Origin: Candidatus Pullichristensenella stercorigallinarum
Lineage (GTDB): Bacteria; Bacillota; Clostridia; Christensenellales; Aristaeellaceae
Direction: 5' to 3'
NCBI GenBank assembly: GCA_018712945.1
Contig: DVFZ01000033.1
Coordinates: 43,795 to 107,794 of the forward strand
Length of the DNA stretch: 64,000 nt
Positions 1-7,694 of the stretch are shown here, piece by piece. Both the position numbers and the translations under genes were made by a program. Position 1 is the stretch's first letter. Every line of letters starts with the position of its first letter. The notes below the pieces were generated by a model. The model was not told the DNA's origin. It saw nothing but the letters and a program-made list of their open reading frames with translations, and did no database searches.

Positions 1-2
1 CG

Positions 3-1748
3 GAGGGGCTTTCCGGGTATTTTGATACCCTCGAAGTCGCTTTTGTCCTCTCGCTTTTGCGTCTGGTGGACAGCGAGCTGCGCGATGTGGAGATGATCGG
101 CGCGCTGCGCTCCTGCATGGCGCAGCTCACACTGGAGGAGCTTTCGCAGATCCGCCTTGCGCACGCGGACATGTCCTTTGCCGGCGCCGCCCGCGCCCGG
201 GCAGAGGAAGGGGAGGACGCGCTTTCCCAAAAGCTGCGCGGCTTTTTCGCGCGGCTGGATTCCTGGCGGCTGCGCGCGGACACGCTGCCCCTGGGCGAGC
301 TGGTGCGCGCCGTATGCGTGGAAAGCGGCTTTTATACATACGCCGGAGCCCTGCCCGGCGGCGCGCAGCGGCAGGCCAATCTGGACGCGCTGGTAACGCG
401 GGCGGAGAATTTCGACGCGGAAATTTCCGGCTCGCTGACGCGCTTTCTGGGCTATGCGGAGCACATGCGCGCGCGCGGCGATGGAGACAGCGCCCATCTG
501 CTCGGCGAGGGCGACGACGTGGTGCGCCTGATGACCATCCACAAGAGCAAGGGCCTGGAATTCCCAGTGGTGTTCGGGGCGCTGACGGCGCGTTCCTTCT
601 GCGGCGCTGCCAGCGGGGAACTGTTCCGCGCCCATCGGGAGCTGGGGTTGGGCATACATTATGTCGATGAAAAGCTTGGCACCCGGCGCGAGCCGCTTTC
701 CTACCTCGCCATCGGCGAGCGCGACCGGCGCGAGGACGCCGCCGAGGAATTGCGCCTGCTGTACGTGCTTTTGACGCGCGCCCAACAGCGGCTGATCCTG
801 GTGGGCAGCCTGCGCAACGCCGCCGCCCGCTTGCCCATTTTCGAGGCTACGGGTGATTTCCCCAGCGCCGCCACGAGCCATTTGCAGCTCGTGCTCGGCG
901 CGCTGGCTGCGGCGCGGCGGGCCGGGGAAGCGCCGGTGGCGAGTGTGACGGTACATGCGCTGGACGAGCTTTCCGGTCCTCCGCCCGTCCCGGAAGCGGA
1001 GATGGGCGCGCAGGCGCTTTTGCGCGAAGCGCTGGGGCAGAAAGCGGAAGAACGGGAGGCGCTGGACGAGGCTATGGCCTGGGTCTACCCGCACATGCTG
1101 GACAGCGAGCGCCCGCTCAAGCTCACGGCTTCCGGGCTTTTGCGCGAGGCGGAAGGCCCGCGCGAGCTGCCTGCGCTGGCCGAGCGGCCGCAGTTTATGC
1201 AGGAGGGCGGCATGACCGGCGCGGAGCGGGGCAACGCCTATCACCGCGCCTTGCAGCTTCTGGAGCTTGCGCCCCTGCGGGGATTGTCCGCAGCGGAACT
1301 GGCCGCTGCCGTGCGCGCCCAGCTGGACGAAATGCGCGCCGCCAACCGCCTGTCCGCCGCAGAGCGGGAGGCCGTGCGGCCGGAACGCCTGGCCCGCTTC
1401 CTGGCCGGAAAAACGGGCGCGAGGCTTCTGCAAAGCGATACGGTGCGCCGTGAGTGGCCCTTCAACGTGCGCATGCGCGTGTCCGAAGCGCTGGACGATC
1501 CCGCACACGAGCGCTACGGCGGCGAAGAAGTGCTCGTACAGGGCACCGTGGACTGCTGCTTTATCGAAAACGGCGGCTGGGTGCTGCTCGATTACAAGAC
1601 GGACGCTGCGCGGGATCGCGAGGCCCTCGTGCGCCACTATACAAAGCAGCTCGCTATTTACGCCCTGGCGCTGGAACGCATCACCGGCCTGCCGGTGCGG
1701 GAAAGGCTTTTGTGCCTACTTTCGCTGGGCGAAGAAATTTCCCTGTGA
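3..1748 (+). CDS. addA: ATP-dependent helicase/nuclease subunit A, AddA (5'-truncated by window)
   Basis: C-terminal 581 residues of AddA, the helicase and nuclease subunit of the AddAB double-strand-break repair complex. The reading frame is open from base 3, so the TTG at 57 in the ORF track is not the start; the gene begins upstream of the window. UvrD-type motif V (MTIHKSKGLEFP, about residue 177 of this fragment) and motif VI (LLYVLLTRA, about 252) are present. They are followed by a RecB-family nuclease domain with GNAYHRAL (about 409), GTVD (about 514), DYKTD (about 529) and QLAIYA, which are the metal-binding and catalytic motifs. Family-level identification is firm. addB would be expected just upstream, which cannot be seen. 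The DUF3842-like gene follows 11 bp later and may be cotranscribed. Confidence 0.93.
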   Translation, partial: EGLSGYFDTLEVAFVLSLLRLVDSELRDVEMIGALRSCMAQLTLEELSQIRLAHADMSFAGAARARAEEGEDALSQKLRGFFARLDSWRLRADTLPLGELVRAVCVESGFYTYAGALPGGAQRQANLDALVTRAENFDAEISGSLTRFLGYAEHMRARGDGDSAHLLGEGDDVVRLMTIHKSKGLEFPVVFGALTARSFCGAASGELFRAHRELGLGIHYVDEKLGTRREPLSYLAIGERDRREDAAEELRLLYVLLTRAQQRLILVGSLRNAAARLPIFEATGDFPSAATSHLQLVLGALAAARRAGEAPVASVTVHALDELSGPPPVPEAEMGAQALLREALGQKAEEREALDEAMAWVYPHMLDSERPLKLTASGLLREAEGPRELPALAERPQFMQEGGMTGAERGNAYHRALQLLELAPLRGLSAAELAAAVRAQLDEMRAANRLSAAEREAVRPERLARFLAGKTGARLLQSDTVRREWPFNVRMRVSEALDDPAHERYGGEEVLVQGTVDCCFIENGGWVLLDYKTDAARDREALVRHYTKQLAIYALALERITGLPVRERLLCLLSLGEEISL

Positions 1749-1759
1749 GGTGAAGGATT

Positions 1760-2161
1760 ATGAAAATACTGATCGTGGACGGACAGGGCGGCGGCATCGG
1801 CCGCCAACTCGCCGAAGCGCTCAAAAGGGCGGGAGAGCAGGATGTCACCTGCGTGGGCACGAACGCCATCGCCACCGCCGCCATGCTCAAGGCCGGGGCG
1901 GCGCACGCGGCAACGGGGGAAAACGCCGTCGTGGTCGCCTGCCGGGAGGCCGATGTTGTCGCCGGACCTTTGGGCATCGTCATTGCCGACGCCCTGATGG
2001 GCGAAGTTACGCCCGCAATGGCCGCCGCCATCGCCCAAAGCCGCGCCCGCAAGGTGCTTATCCCCGTCAACCAATGCGGGAATTTTGTGGTGGGCGTCCC
2101 TGCGGGCGAAACCACGGCCAGCCTGGTAGCAAAGGCCGTTGAGGCGATTCTGCGCCCGTGA
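1760..2161 (+). CDS. DUF3842-like small protein with N-terminal nucleotide-binding-like motif
   Basis: Protein of 133 aa starting at ATG with a GAGGTGAAGG Shine-Dalgarno 5-6 nt upstream. It opens with a short beta strand and a glycine-rich loop (DGQGGGIGRQ, residues 7-16) resembling the start of a Rossmann or P-loop fold. A small alanine-rich alpha/beta body and a conserved-looking NQCGNFVVG segment follow near residue 105. The pattern fits the DUF3842 family of Firmicutes as I remember it; no biochemical role is known to me. It lies 11 bp after addA on the same strand, so transcription is probably shared. Function unassigned. Confidence 0.7.
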   Translation: MKILIVDGQGGGIGRQLAEALKRAGEQDVTCVGTNAIATAAMLKAGAAHAATGENAVVVACREADVVAGPLGIVIADALMGEVTPAMAAAIAQSRARKVLIPVNQCGNFVVGVPAGETTASLVAKAVEAILRP

Positions 2162-2177
2162 AACTGCAATATTTAAC

Positions 2178-2206
2178 TTGCGGGTTGAAACCCGGAATGC
2201 TATAAT
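2178..2206 (+). promoter_or_regulatory. Sigma-A-type promoter upstream of the ECF S component
   Basis: TTGCGG (2178-2183), 17-bp spacer, perfect TATAAT (2201-2206). It sits about 90 bp before the ECF gene and upstream of an intrinsic hairpin, so transcripts must read through that hairpin. Confidence 0.65.
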
Positions 2207-2228
2207 AAATTCGATAACAACGGCAGAA

Positions 2229-2268
2229 GCCGGACACGGTTCCAGAAGGAACTGCGTCCGGCTTTTTT
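2229..2268 (+). terminator. Intrinsic terminator or attenuator in the ECF gene leader
   Basis: Long stem (GCCGGAC...GTCCGGC, with an inner GGTTCC/GGAAC helix) followed by six T. It lies between the TATAAT promoter at 2201 and the ATG at 2297, so it can act both as terminator for the addA side and as an attenuator. I could not match the leader to a known riboswitch class. Confidence 0.6.
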
Positions 2269-2296
2269 GGCGAAAGCCGCCGGAGAGGAGAACGAT

Positions 2297-2827
2297 ATGA
2301 GAAAGAGTATTCGGGAACTTGTCCTTGCCGCCGTGTGTCTGGCGTTGTGCCTTTACCTGCCATTTTTGACGGGGCAGATTCCCCAGTGGGGCAACATGCT
2401 TTCGCCGATGCACATTCCCGTGCTCCTGTGCGGATTGATGTGCGGCTGGCCTTACGCGATGACGGTCGGCCTGATCGCGCCGCCGCTGCGCTACGCGCTG
2501 TTCGGAATGCCGCCCATCATGCCCACTGGCGCGGCGATGATGGTGGAGCTGGCGGTCTACGGCCTGAGCGCGTCCCTTTTGCGCCGGGCGTTGCCCAAGC
2601 GCCCCGCCTATCTGTATGTCTCGTTGATCCTTGCCATGCTGCTGGGCCGGGTGGCTTGGGGCGCGGCGCGCCTGGCGCTGGCGGGGCTGAGCAACGGTGT
2701 GTTTACCTTTGCCGAATTCCTGGCCGGGGCGTTCACTACGGCGGTTCCGGGCATCATTTGCCACATCCTCATTATCCCGCCGGTCGTTATGGCGTTGGAA
2801 AAGGTGCGGGGCCGCGCAATGGCGTAG
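2297..2827 (+). CDS. ECF transporter S component (substrate-binding membrane subunit)
   Basis: Hydrophobic protein of 176 aa with about five or six membrane segments. This size and architecture are typical of energy-coupling-factor S components, which capture a vitamin or its precursor and dock on a shared EcfT-EcfA1A2 module encoded elsewhere. The segments FLTGQIPQWGN and SPMHIPVLLCG near residues 24-50 and LRYALFGMPP near 70 resemble an S-component subfamily sometimes annotated as PanT-like (pantothenate), but the substrate cannot be fixed from sequence alone. I chose the ATG at 2297 because GGAGAGGAG lies 6 nt upstream; the longer TTG-start ORF in the track has no such site. An attenuator-like hairpin precedes it. 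Confidence 0.8.
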   Translation: MRKSIRELVLAAVCLALCLYLPFLTGQIPQWGNMLSPMHIPVLLCGLMCGWPYAMTVGLIAPPLRYALFGMPPIMPTGAAMMVELAVYGLSASLLRRALPKRPAYLYVSLILAMLLGRVAWGAARLALAGLSNGVFTFAEFLAGAFTTAVPGIICHILIIPPVVMALEKVRGRAMA

Positions 2828-2947
2828 AAGGAACGCAATTTGGCAGCGGCGGTGGCGACGCTTTTTCCACCGCCCGCCGTTGCCAAAATTCTGGGCAATC
2901 TCCAGCGCGCTTTTGCTTTTTATAGCTGCCGCTGCCCGAAAAAAACC

Positions 2948-2976
2948 TTGCGCCGGAAGCGATTTCGTGTTATGAT
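2948..2976 (+). promoter_or_regulatory. Sigma-A-type promoter for the membrane protein gene at 3011
   Basis: TTGCGC (2948-2953), 17-bp spacer, TATGAT (2971-2976), about 35 bp before the TTG start. An imperfect GC-rich hairpin (about 2842-2885) lies upstream and probably ends the ECF transcript. Confidence 0.6.
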
Positions 2977-3010
2977 ACAGGCGATGCTATTTTGAACGGA
3001 GGAATCGCAG

Positions 3011-3673
3011 TTGTCTGACACGATTGACCGCGAAAAGCTGGAAGATACGAACAACGAGTACAAAGACACCGCCCCGGAAGAATCCGAAGCCGCGGCGGCG
3101 GAGATGCCTGCTGATCCGCTTGAACCGGCGAAGCAGGAGGGGGTGGAGGAATCTGCGGCAGAAGAGCCGGAAACCGCGGAGCAGTTTCCCAGGATCGCCC
3201 CGGAGGATTTGCCTTCGCAGACAATTAAGGATATCCCCTACGTGGAGGATGACCTGCCTACGCTGGAGGACGACGCGCCTTTGGACAAAGGTAAGCTGTA
3301 TAATTATGTCTCCAGGATGGACGACAAGCAGTTCCGCCGCGCGCAGATCATTTTTGGCGTCGTGCTTGGCGCGTTGGCGGCTATTTGCATAATTGTTCCC
3401 TTCCCGGGGGAGGACGCCGCCAGCGCCAGCATGTGGAACTTTGTCATCGCCTTGCTTATTGTAACCTGGCTGCCGCGCTATATAGAACGCAAGATCGAAC
3501 AGCGCTTGCCGGTTGCTCAGAAATGGATGTTGATCGTATTTGCCGTTGGCATGGTCGCTTCCATCGGCATTGGGGCCCTGCAGGGCAATTTCTCGCAGAC
3601 GGTTTCGGCGTCTCCCAGCCCGTCGCCTGAGGTAAGCGCAACCCCGGCGCCGTCCGTAACCCCGGCGCCATAG
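3011..3673 (+). CDS. Membrane protein of unknown function with acidic N-terminus and Pro/Ser-rich tail
   Basis: Protein of 220 aa, not recognised. Residues 1-105 are strongly acidic and probably disordered (many Glu/Asp). Three hydrophobic segments follow (about 118-138, 145-160 and 178-198), then a low-complexity tail of SPSPSPE and TPAP repeats. I chose the TTG start because GGAGG lies about 9 nt upstream and the promoter at 2948-2976 fits it. An intrinsic terminator lies just after the stop, so it appears to be a single-gene transcription unit. The Thr/Pro/Ala tail is compositionally like the linkers of the CapA-like and M23 proteins in this window, so the tail is probably extracytoplasmic. 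No function proposed. Confidence 0.7.
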   Translation: MSDTIDREKLEDTNNEYKDTAPEESEAAAAEMPADPLEPAKQEGVEESAAEEPETAEQFPRIAPEDLPSQTIKDIPYVEDDLPTLEDDAPLDKGKLYNYVSRMDDKQFRRAQIIFGVVLGALAAICIIVPFPGEDAASASMWNFVIALLIVTWLPRYIERKIEQRLPVAQKWMLIVFAVGMVASIGIGALQGNFSQTVSASPSPSPEVSATPAPSVTPAP

Positions 3674-3682
3674 CAGCAAAGC

Positions 3683-3711
3683 AAAACCGGGCTGCAAGGC
3701 CCGGTTTTTTT
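3683..3711 (+). terminator. Intrinsic terminator after the gene at 3011
   Basis: AAACCGGGC stem, TGCAAG loop, GCCCGGTTTTTTT: perfect stem with a seven-T run 10 bp after the stop codon. Confidence 0.85.
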
Positions 3712-3841
3712 GTGCGCGCGCAACATGGCCCTTGCCGTACTTTTGACACAGCTCTATTGCGAACCGCTGAAGTGTTTTACAGAATTCTGAATATACGGAT
3801 ACAAAAAGCACTGTTTTGTCATTTCTCACGGCTTGTTCATG

Positions 3842-3847
3842 TATAAT
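3842..3847 (+). promoter_or_regulatory. -10 box immediately before the capA-like start (possible leaderless transcript)
   Basis: TATAAT at 3842-3847 ends only 7 nt before the ATG at 3855. A start site 6-8 nt downstream of the -10 box would give an mRNA beginning at or next to that ATG. The -35 region is weak. Confidence 0.4.
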
Positions 3848-3854
3848 ACTGCAT

Positions 3855-5189
3855 ATGAAACACAGCAACGATCAATTTGACAAGAATATGTCGGGCAGGG
3901 CGGCTCGCGCGGCGCGCCGCCGCGCCGAACAGCGAGGTATGCGTCTGACGGCCGCGCTGTGCGCCGTGCTTAGCGTGGCGCTCGTCTGTATGCTAGCCGT
4001 GCTTTTCAACGGCGGGGGGAATAGCCCTGCCCCGGACAACACGGCCATACAGGCCGCCGCGACGCCTGTGGAAACGGCTTCCGTTTCCGCCGCTACCGCC
4101 GCGGTGACACAAGAAGCGTCTACCGCCGCCCCAACGCCGTTGCCTACGCCGCTGGATGGCGGCTTGGTTGCGCCCACACAGAGTGTGGAACCGGCCGATG
4201 CGGGGCGGCAGACGGGCGGCGAGGTGCCCGTTCTGGAAACCGAGGAGGAACTCACCCGCACGACAATCCTGATTTCCGCGGCGGGGGATTGTACGCTCGG
4301 CGGCGACGTCAATTCCAGCAGCGGCGGGCGCTTTTCGCAGTATGCGGATGAATATGGTCTGGATTACTTCTTTGAAAACGTGCGCGATATCTTTGCCGCG
4401 GACGATTTTACCGTCGTCAACCTCGAAGGGCCGCTGACCACGCAAACCTCCAAACGCTCCGGACGGCAGTTCAACTTCCGCGGCGACCCGGAATATGTAA
4501 AAATCCTTTCCGGCTCGAGCGTGGAGGTGTGCTCGCTGGCCAATAACCACGCCCTTGATTTCAAGAACGCCGGTCTGAGCGATACCGCCGCCAATCTGGA
4601 AAGTGTAGGCGTGGGCGCGGCAGGCTACGATAACGCCTGGTATGGCGAAAAGGATGGCGTGCGCGTCTGTTTTTTGAGCTTTACCGAGTGGGATTATAGC
4701 GCCGACGCCATTGCCGAGCGCGTTCGCCAGGAAAAGGAAAACAGCGATTTGGTCATCGTCTCCGTGCACTGGGGCGAGGAACTGCGCAACCGCGCTACTT
4801 CCACGCAGGAGCGCTATGGCCACGCCATTATCGACGCGGGCGCGGATTTGGTGCTCGGCCATCATCCGCACGTCCTGGGCGGCATCGAGCAGTATAAGGG
4901 CAAATACATCGTTTACAGCCTCGCCAATTTCTGCTTTGGCGGCAATTCCAATCCCAACGACAAGGATACGATGATCTTCCAACAGACCTTCGTTGTCGAT
5001 GGCGCGGGCAATGTTTCCGATGGCGGCATCAACATCATTCCCTGCTCCATCAGTTCAGTTTCCTCCACCAACAACTATCAGCCCACGCCCCTGACCGGCG
5101 ATGCGGCCGCGGCGGTCATCGACAAGGTTTCCTCCTATTCGACGGTTGAAGAAATTCTCTGGATGGACAGTTATACCGGCAGGCGCTGA
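3855..5189 (+). CDS. CapA-family (PGA_cap) metallophosphoesterase-like surface protein
   Basis: Protein of 444 aa: a short basic cytoplasmic N-terminus, one membrane anchor (about residues 32-52), a Thr/Ala/Pro linker to about 140, then a CapA domain of the calcineurin-like phosphoesterase superfamily. Metal-site motifs are visible: AAGDCTLGGD near 142, NLEGPLT near 193, ANNHALDF near 230, VHWGEE near 306 and GHHPHVLGG near 335. Relatives act in poly-gamma-glutamate capsule synthesis or envelope functions, but no capBC genes are adjacent, so the substrate is open. I chose ATG 3855 over the ATG at 3816, which would start upstream of the -10 box. The 3' end overlaps the convergent permease gene by 19 bp. 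Confidence 0.85.
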   Translation: MKHSNDQFDKNMSGRAARAARRRAEQRGMRLTAALCAVLSVALVCMLAVLFNGGGNSPAPDNTAIQAAATPVETASVSAATAAVTQEASTAAPTPLPTPLDGGLVAPTQSVEPADAGRQTGGEVPVLETEEELTRTTILISAAGDCTLGGDVNSSSGGRFSQYADEYGLDYFFENVRDIFAADDFTVVNLEGPLTTQTSKRSGRQFNFRGDPEYVKILSGSSVEVCSLANNHALDFKNAGLSDTAANLESVGVGAAGYDNAWYGEKDGVRVCFLSFTEWDYSADAIAERVRQEKENSDLVIVSVHWGEELRNRATSTQERYGHAIIDAGADLVLGHHPHVLGGIEQYKGKYIVYSLANFCFGGNSNPNDKDTMIFQQTFVVDGAGNVSDGGINIIPCSISSVSSTNNYQPTPLTGDAAAAVIDKVSSYSTVEEILWMDSYTGRR

Positions 5190-5899
5190 GCGCGTGCGCC
5201 CATCCGCCGCCTGAGCAGGACGGCGCACAGCCCCGCGGCGATGCTCAGGATGCCCAGAAGCGGCAAAAGGCCTGTTCCGTCGCCTGTCAGCAGCGCATAT
5301 CCCCATGTGGCGGGAAAGAGCTTTCCCAGGGCGCGCAGCGCGTCCGGCAACAATGCGGTGGGAAACATGATGCCTGAAAGCAGGACCGAAGGCAAAAATG
5401 CCAGGATCGAAAACACAGACGACCGCGCCGGGTCTCTGGCAGCCAGCCCCAGCGCGCTGGAAAGGGCGAGCGAGGCCGCGAGGAATACGGCCAGCGCTCC
5501 AAAATGCCGCCAGAGATTGGCGGGAAGCGCCGCGTTAAAGATTGCGGGCGCGGCAACATAAAGAACCGCGCTCATGATGAGCAGATGGATAAAGGCGGAG
5601 AGATTGCACAAAACCAGCCCCAACCAGGAAGGCACGCCGTTTACCCGGTAGACCTTACATATATCGCCCCCATAAATTTCCACCAGCGTGGGCGGCAGGC
5701 CGATGAGCGCTCCCATTGTCGCCCCAAAGATGGTCATGGACTGTACGAGCGTCTGCCGGGCGTCCGGCAGGATGGATGTAAACACGCCGCCCATGACCGC
5801 GAAAAACGCCAGTGGCACGATGTAGCAGGCGATGAGCAGCGTCCGGCTGCGCAAATCCAGTTTCCATTGCAGAAACACGCCGTATAAAAAGGCCTTCAT
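5171..5899 (-). CDS. ABC-2 type transporter permease
   Basis: Protein of 242 aa with about six membrane segments and the overall layout of an ABC-2 export permease. The conserved-looking LPSVLLSGIMFP stretch lies near residue 170, as in drug, antibiotic or lipid exporters. The start is the ATG at 5899, which overlaps the TGA of the ATPase gene (ATGA), with GAGAGGGG upstream; the longer ORF in the track is read-through of the ATPase gene. It forms a three-gene MerR-ATPase-permease operon. The gene converges with and overlaps the 3' end of the CapA-like gene. Substrate unknown; a drug or antimicrobial-peptide efflux role is inferred from the MerR regulator. Confidence 0.87.
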   Translation of the reverse strand: MKAFLYGVFLQWKLDLRSRTLLIACYIVPLAFFAVMGGVFTSILPDARQTLVQSMTIFGATMGALIGLPPTLVEIYGGDICKVYRVNGVPSWLGLVLCNLSAFIHLLIMSAVLYVAAPAIFNAALPANLWRHFGALAVFLAASLALSSALGLAARDPARSSVFSILAFLPSVLLSGIMFPTALLPDALRALGKLFPATWGYALLTGDGTGLLPLLGILSIAAGLCAVLLRRRMGARAQRLPV

Positions 5900-6711
5900 A
5901 TGTTTTCCCCTCTCACGGTTTGCAAAAAGTGTTCTTCCAGCGAGCCACGGCCGACATGGATATCGACAATCGCTTCGCCCGCGTTGCGGCAGCGTTCCAG
6001 CAACGCGGGCAGTGCTTTTTCGATGTCGTCCGTGGCGATTTCCATGCTCCCGCGCGCGGTCTTGACGGAGATATTGTAGCGCTTTCCCAGCCTTGTTGAT
6101 AACTCCGCCACCGTGCCGAGAAAGGCGACGCTTCCCGCGCGCAAAATGGCGATGCGGTCGCACAAGCTTTCGACCTCGGCCATGTCGTGGCTGGCCAGCA
6201 CGATGGTTTTGCCGCGCGCGCGAAAATCGCGGATCAGCGCGTGCAGCGCGGCGCGGCCTTCTACATCCAGGCCTGCCGTCGGTTCGTCCAGAAAGAGGAT
6301 TTCCGGGCCGCCGAGCAGGGCCAAGGCCAGATGTAGCCGCCGCTTTTGTCCGGTGGACAACGCGCGGTACTGCTTGCGGGCGATTTCATCTATGCCAAGC
6401 GCCCTGAGCATTTCTTCATCCACCGAGGCCTTTTTCCAGCCCGAAAACAACCTGACCGCTTCCATTGCCCGGATGTGCTCCGGCAGGCAGGCGGATTGGA
6501 GCTGTACGCCTGCTTTCGCACGGACGGATATGCTGCCGCCGTCGCAAGGCCGCAGACCCTCCACACACTCCAAGGTCGTGGTCTTGCCCGCGCCGTTCGC
6601 GCCCAGCAGGGCGAAAATTTCACCCCGTTGCACGGAAAAACTGACGTCTTTGAGCACTGCTTGCTTGCCGTAGCGCTTTTGCAGGCGTTCAACCTGGATA
6701 ACCCCGCTCAT
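5896..6711 (-). CDS. ABC transporter ATP-binding protein (exporter, MerR-linked)
   Basis: Protein of 271 aa. Walker A GANGAGKTT (about residues 33-41), an LSTGQKRRL signature (about 117), Walker B ILFLDEPTAGLD (about 137-148) and the switch His (SHDMAE, about 174) are all present, so it should be a competent ATPase. A C-terminal extension of about 60 aa is typical of DrrA/CcmA-type exporter ATPases. The start overlaps the stop of the MerR gene (ATGA), and its own stop overlaps the permease start. It energises the permease at 5171-5899. Confidence 0.92.
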   Translation of the reverse strand: MSGVIQVERLQKRYGKQAVLKDVSFSVQRGEIFALLGANGAGKTTTLECVEGLRPCDGGSISVRAKAGVQLQSACLPEHIRAMEAVRLFSGWKKASVDEEMLRALGIDEIARKQYRALSTGQKRRLHLALALLGGPEILFLDEPTAGLDVEGRAALHALIRDFRARGKTIVLASHDMAEVESLCDRIAILRAGSVAFLGTVAELSTRLGKRYNISVKTARGSMEIATDDIEKALPALLERCRNAGEAIVDIHVGRGSLEEHFLQTVRGENI

Positions 6712-7508
6712 GTATCTTCCTCCAGAAAAGGGTTGATTCCCTGTTTGGCGAACCAGGCCTCCAGCGCCGGGCCGATAAAGGCGTTGGCCTGCGCCTGCCT
6801 TTCCCGCCAGGCGGAGTCCGCGCTTTCAAATTGACCGAGCTTGACAAGACGGGGGAGCATGGCCACGTTGCCTCCGGTAAATTCGTCAATCATTTTCCAG
6901 TATTCCTCCGCGAACGCCCGCCCCTGTTCACTCCCGGGAGCGACGCCCGTCGCCTGAAGGCGGATGGCTTCGTCCGTCAGGCGGGTAAAGGTTTCCATGA
7001 AAGCGGCGCCGCTGTTTTTGTCAAAGCGGAGGCGGATATGATCGAGCGTTTCCTCGTCAAAATACTTTATCAGCCAGTAAAAATCGTTGTTCATCTGCAA
7101 ATTGACGATGATATCGGCGTATTTTTTGAAATCGACCGTCTGCATTTGCATGACTTCGCCGCGCAGGGCTTCGATTTGCCGCAGCGATTCCGTCATGCGC
7201 GCGATTTGGGCGCGCAAGGCCCCGGCCTGCCCCGCCAGGACGCCCGCGACCGCGCCGGGGTCGTCCAGAGGAATCAGCCGGTTTTGTATATCGCTCAGCG
7301 AAAAGCCAAGCTGTTTCAGCGACAGAATCTGGTGGAGCTTGATGATGTCTTTGTCTGTGTACAGCCTGCGTCCGCCCTCGCTTACGGCCGAGGGGGAAAG
7401 CAGGCCTACGCGGTCGTAGTGCTGCAATGTCCGCACAGTGACGCCCATTTTCCGGGCCACCGCGCCGGTTCCCATATAACCGGGCGGCGCCGCTTTTTGT
7501 CTTCTCAT
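6708..7508 (-). CDS. MerR-family transcriptional regulator with TipAS-like effector domain
   Basis: Protein of 266 aa. The N-terminal winged helix reads YMGTGAVARKMGVTVRTLQHYDRVGLL (residues about 9-35), the classic MerR HTH and wing. A long coiled-coil helix follows, and a C-terminal helical domain of about 130 aa resembles the TipAS antibiotic-recognition fold. I chose the ATG at 7508 because GGAAAGGAG lies 8 nt upstream; the longer ORF start lies within the promoter. It is first in an operon with an ABC exporter, the usual arrangement for a drug-responsive activator of its own efflux pump. The operator-promoter is at 7533-7563. Confidence 0.88.
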   Translation of the reverse strand: MRRQKAAPPGYMGTGAVARKMGVTVRTLQHYDRVGLLSPSAVSEGGRRLYTDKDIIKLHQILSLKQLGFSLSDIQNRLIPLDDPGAVAGVLAGQAGALRAQIARMTESLRQIEALRGEVMQMQTVDFKKYADIIVNLQMNNDFYWLIKYFDEETLDHIRLRFDKNSGAAFMETFTRLTDEAIRLQATGVAPGSEQGRAFAEEYWKMIDEFTGGNVAMLPRLVKLGQFESADSAWRERQAQANAFIGPALEAWFAKQGINPFLEEDT

Positions 7509-7532
7509 GCGCGCATCTCCTTTCCTACAGAC

Positions 7533-7563
7533 AGTATAAAGCATGACGTTGCGTCACAAGCAA
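7533..7563 (-). promoter_or_regulatory. MerR-type promoter with 19-bp spacer and internal dyad
   Basis: Minus strand: -35 TTGCTT (7558-7563), 19-bp spacer, -10 TATACT (7533-7538). Inside the spacer is the dyad TGACG-CAA-CGTCA. An overlong 19-bp spacer with a central palindrome is the hallmark of promoters that MerR proteins activate by DNA distortion. It drives the regulator and exporter operon and implies autoregulation. Confidence 0.7.
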
Positions 7564-7644
7564 GCGTCATAAAAAATTTTACCCATTCCGGTGAAATAAG
7601 CATATTTTACCGGAATGCAGCTGTTACTTTGTCCGCAACCGTGG

Positions 7645-7650
7645 TATAAT
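7645..7650 (+). promoter_or_regulatory. -10 box for glnS
   Basis: Perfect TATAAT 44 bp before the glnS ATG. The -35 (TTACTT or GTTACT, 15-16 bp upstream) is poor. Confidence 0.45.
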
Positions 7651-7694
7651 GAACGTATAGTTTTTTCAAACAGGTACGCAAGGAGGTCGTGGGT

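Noticed and set aside
1658-2764. 368-aa minus-strand ORF spanning addA end to the ECF gene
   Set aside because: Crosses a promoter, a terminator and three plus-strand genes; composition typical of antisense frames.
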